Part shown: positions 19,509 to 20,598 of the stretch, one piece after another
Numbering within the stretch: the first letter of the stretch is position 1
How the letters are laid out: every line of letters begins with the position of its first letter
Assembly: GCF_000003605.2 (NCBI RefSeq)
Contig: NW_003142749.1
Coordinates: forward strand, 1 to 20,598
From: Saccoglossus kowalevskii
Taxonomy: Eukaryota > Hemichordata > Enteropneusta > Harrimaniidae
Direction of reading: 5' to 3'
DNA length: 20,598 nucleotides
Made by a program: the position numbers and the translations under genes
Notes under the pieces: model-generated
Databases searched by the model: none
Told to the model about the DNA's origin: nothing
Seen by the model: only the letters and a program-made list of their open reading frames with translations

Positions 19509-19641
19509 TTAAAGGGCGGCAGTCCTCGCACCGCGTCCTGTTCGATATGGGACTCATAGCGACGTACACAACGCGTGTAAAATACATTGTTTATTTACAT
19601 GAAATTCGAACACGCGCTGCGCGAAGACCACCGCGCTTTAA
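19509..19641 (-). mobile_element. TTAA-type miniature element, subfamily 2, inverted relative to 14156
   Basis: 133 bp with TTAA at 19509-19512 and 19638-19641. The ends AGGGCGGCAGTCCTCGCAC and CGAAGACCACCGCGCT are less symmetric than in subfamily 1. Its reverse complement aligns end to end with 14156-14288, for example in AACAATGTATTTTACACGCG and CATATCGAACAGGACGCG. Confidence 0.87.
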
Positions 19642-20244
19642 TGTTGTATAATTAAATTGCATTCCTATCAGTCCTATATAGGACATTTCAAATCGCAAAT
19701 TCGTGAAATGATAGCTGCTGATATCACCATAAGTTGGTGTATCCCACTCCCGGGATCTCGCTACACGGCGTACGAATTATTATTTAAAGTGTGTGACTAG
19801 GCTGACATTCTGTCGGAGATTATTTTATTTAGTATATAATTTACTAATTTCGGTTTCAAATACCCCAGGAAAGTGTTCTATGTTCTTCGTGTAATTAGGT
19901 GCTCGTATGCAAGGGATTTTTCCACGCAAAAACGCCGAATTCAGCCGAATTGTGTTATCGGTTGGCTTAATATAACTCCAACGGATCGCATTTTTGTGAA
20001 AGATTGGTATCTTTGTCCTGATTTGTAGGAATCTGAAAAACGCGTTTCACAACTTGTCTCTTATTTAGTTTTATGCTGCATTCAAGATGGCGGCCCCCTT
20101 ATAGTAAATATTATATTTATTTTATTATCACGTGTGCGCCAGCTGACTGTGTGTTCAATGGACGCACCAGTCTGAAAAGCGAGCGGGTTAGCCAGTACCT
20201 AACCTAACATAGTGGGCGATAGTTATTGCGCCCTCGTCGACGGA
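19642..20244. other. Downstream sequence, no gene seen
   Basis: Mixed AT-rich sequence turning GC-richer after about 20130. AAGATGGCGGC at about 20085 resembles a YY1-type core. No open frame with recognisable protein on either strand. Confidence 0.4.
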
Positions 20245-20265
20245 TTCAGTCTGATACAAACTGAA
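20245..20265. repeat. Short inverted repeat
   Basis: TTCAGT at 20245-20250 pairs with ACTGAA at 20260-20265 around a 9-base loop. Weak alone, but first of four such structures in 310 bases. Confidence 0.4.
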
Positions 20266-20279
20266 CATGTCAGGCGAGT

Positions 20280-20307
20280 CAGTTCCCTGACCTTGTATAG
20301 GGAACTG
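20280..20307. repeat. 9-bp inverted repeat, 10-base loop
   Basis: CAGTTCCCT at 20280-20288 pairs perfectly with AGGGAACTG at 20299-20307. Confidence 0.6.
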
Positions 20308-20373
20308 TGGCGGATCAAGCGGGGCACAGGGGGCCCGCGCCCTTTCTAAACCCGTGGTTACTCATATTCAATA

Positions 20374-20393
20374 ATACAATGACGTCATTGTAT
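20374..20393. repeat. 20-bp perfect palindrome with a CRE core
   Basis: ATACAATGACGTCATTGTAT equals its own reverse complement. The centre TGACGTCA is the CREB/ATF octamer. Symmetry well beyond the octamer is unusual for a chance site. Confidence 0.7.
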
Positions 20394-20512
20394 AGGTGCC
20401 CCCTCTATAAACTGAAAATCCTACATGTGCCCCTTGGGCTGTACTTGGGGCATTTGTTGAGGAAGTTGTATGCACGGTTCTAGAATCAGTTAAATATACT
20501 ATTCCCTTCACT

Positions 20513-20558
20513 GTATGACCATGGAACTATAAACCCTTTATAGTTCCATGGTATGACC
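20513..20558. repeat. 30-bp hairpin core between 8-bp direct repeats
   Basis: The core at 20521-20550 is a near-complete inverted repeat around CCC. The longest arms are ACCATGGAACTATAAA at 20518-20533 and its exact complement at 20537-20552. GTATGACC abuts the core at 20513-20520 and again at 20551-20558. Eight-base direct repeats resemble hAT-type target duplications, but a 30-bp insert is too short for a normal element. Confidence 0.65.
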
Positions 20559-20598
20559 AAGTATAGTGTTATAAATGTCAATACTTGTTTAGATCATT

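Noticed and set aside
1-20598. CRISPR arrays, bacterial operons or phage-like systems
   Set aside because: No regularly spaced repeats with unique spacers and no bacterial-type gene packing. The gene has GT-AG introns.

Overview
The window looks like nuclear DNA of an animal, probably a marine invertebrate. Coding sequence is split by GT-AG introns of about 120 bp to 8.3 kb, non-coding DNA is AT-rich, and short TTAA-flanked inverted-repeat elements are scattered through introns and flanks. I see no bacterial-type operon, no RNA gene and no second protein gene. The phylum cannot be fixed by eye.

One gene on the + strand fills most of the window (1402-17948). I reconstruct eight coding exons: 1402-1636, 9956-11933, 12920-13145, 13626-13818, 15135-15301, 15897-16158, 16279-16493 and 17430-17948. 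They join in one frame into a protein of 1264 residues. It has a charged N-terminal helix, a serine-rich linker and roughly fifteen tetratricopeptide (TPR) units, and ends in Cys-Val-Leu-Gln. The best family match from memory is TTC34 (tetratricopeptide repeat protein 34), an animal protein of poorly known function. Exon 2 is a very large exon of 1978 bp. The one uncertain join is exon 1 to exon 2: only the weaker of two overlapping donors four bases apart keeps the frame.

Layout: 1-90 is the end of a minisatellite of about 28 bp; 91-1401 is the upstream flank and likely promoter; 1637-9955 is a giant first intron holding an 88-89 bp tandem array with RFX X-box-like palindromes (about 2470-2717), two mobile-element copies and a region that resembles a dispersed repeat; 11934-17429 are the remaining introns with two more elements; 17949-20598 is downstream sequence with three elements and, in the last 400 bases, a cluster of palindromes.

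Seven copies of TTAA-bounded miniature elements in two related subfamilies are the main mobile DNA. I do not see an evident new multi-gene system. The points most worth testing are the tandem donor, the C-terminal prenylation-like motif, the paired DSG phosphodegron-like motifs, the X-box array and the palindrome cluster.
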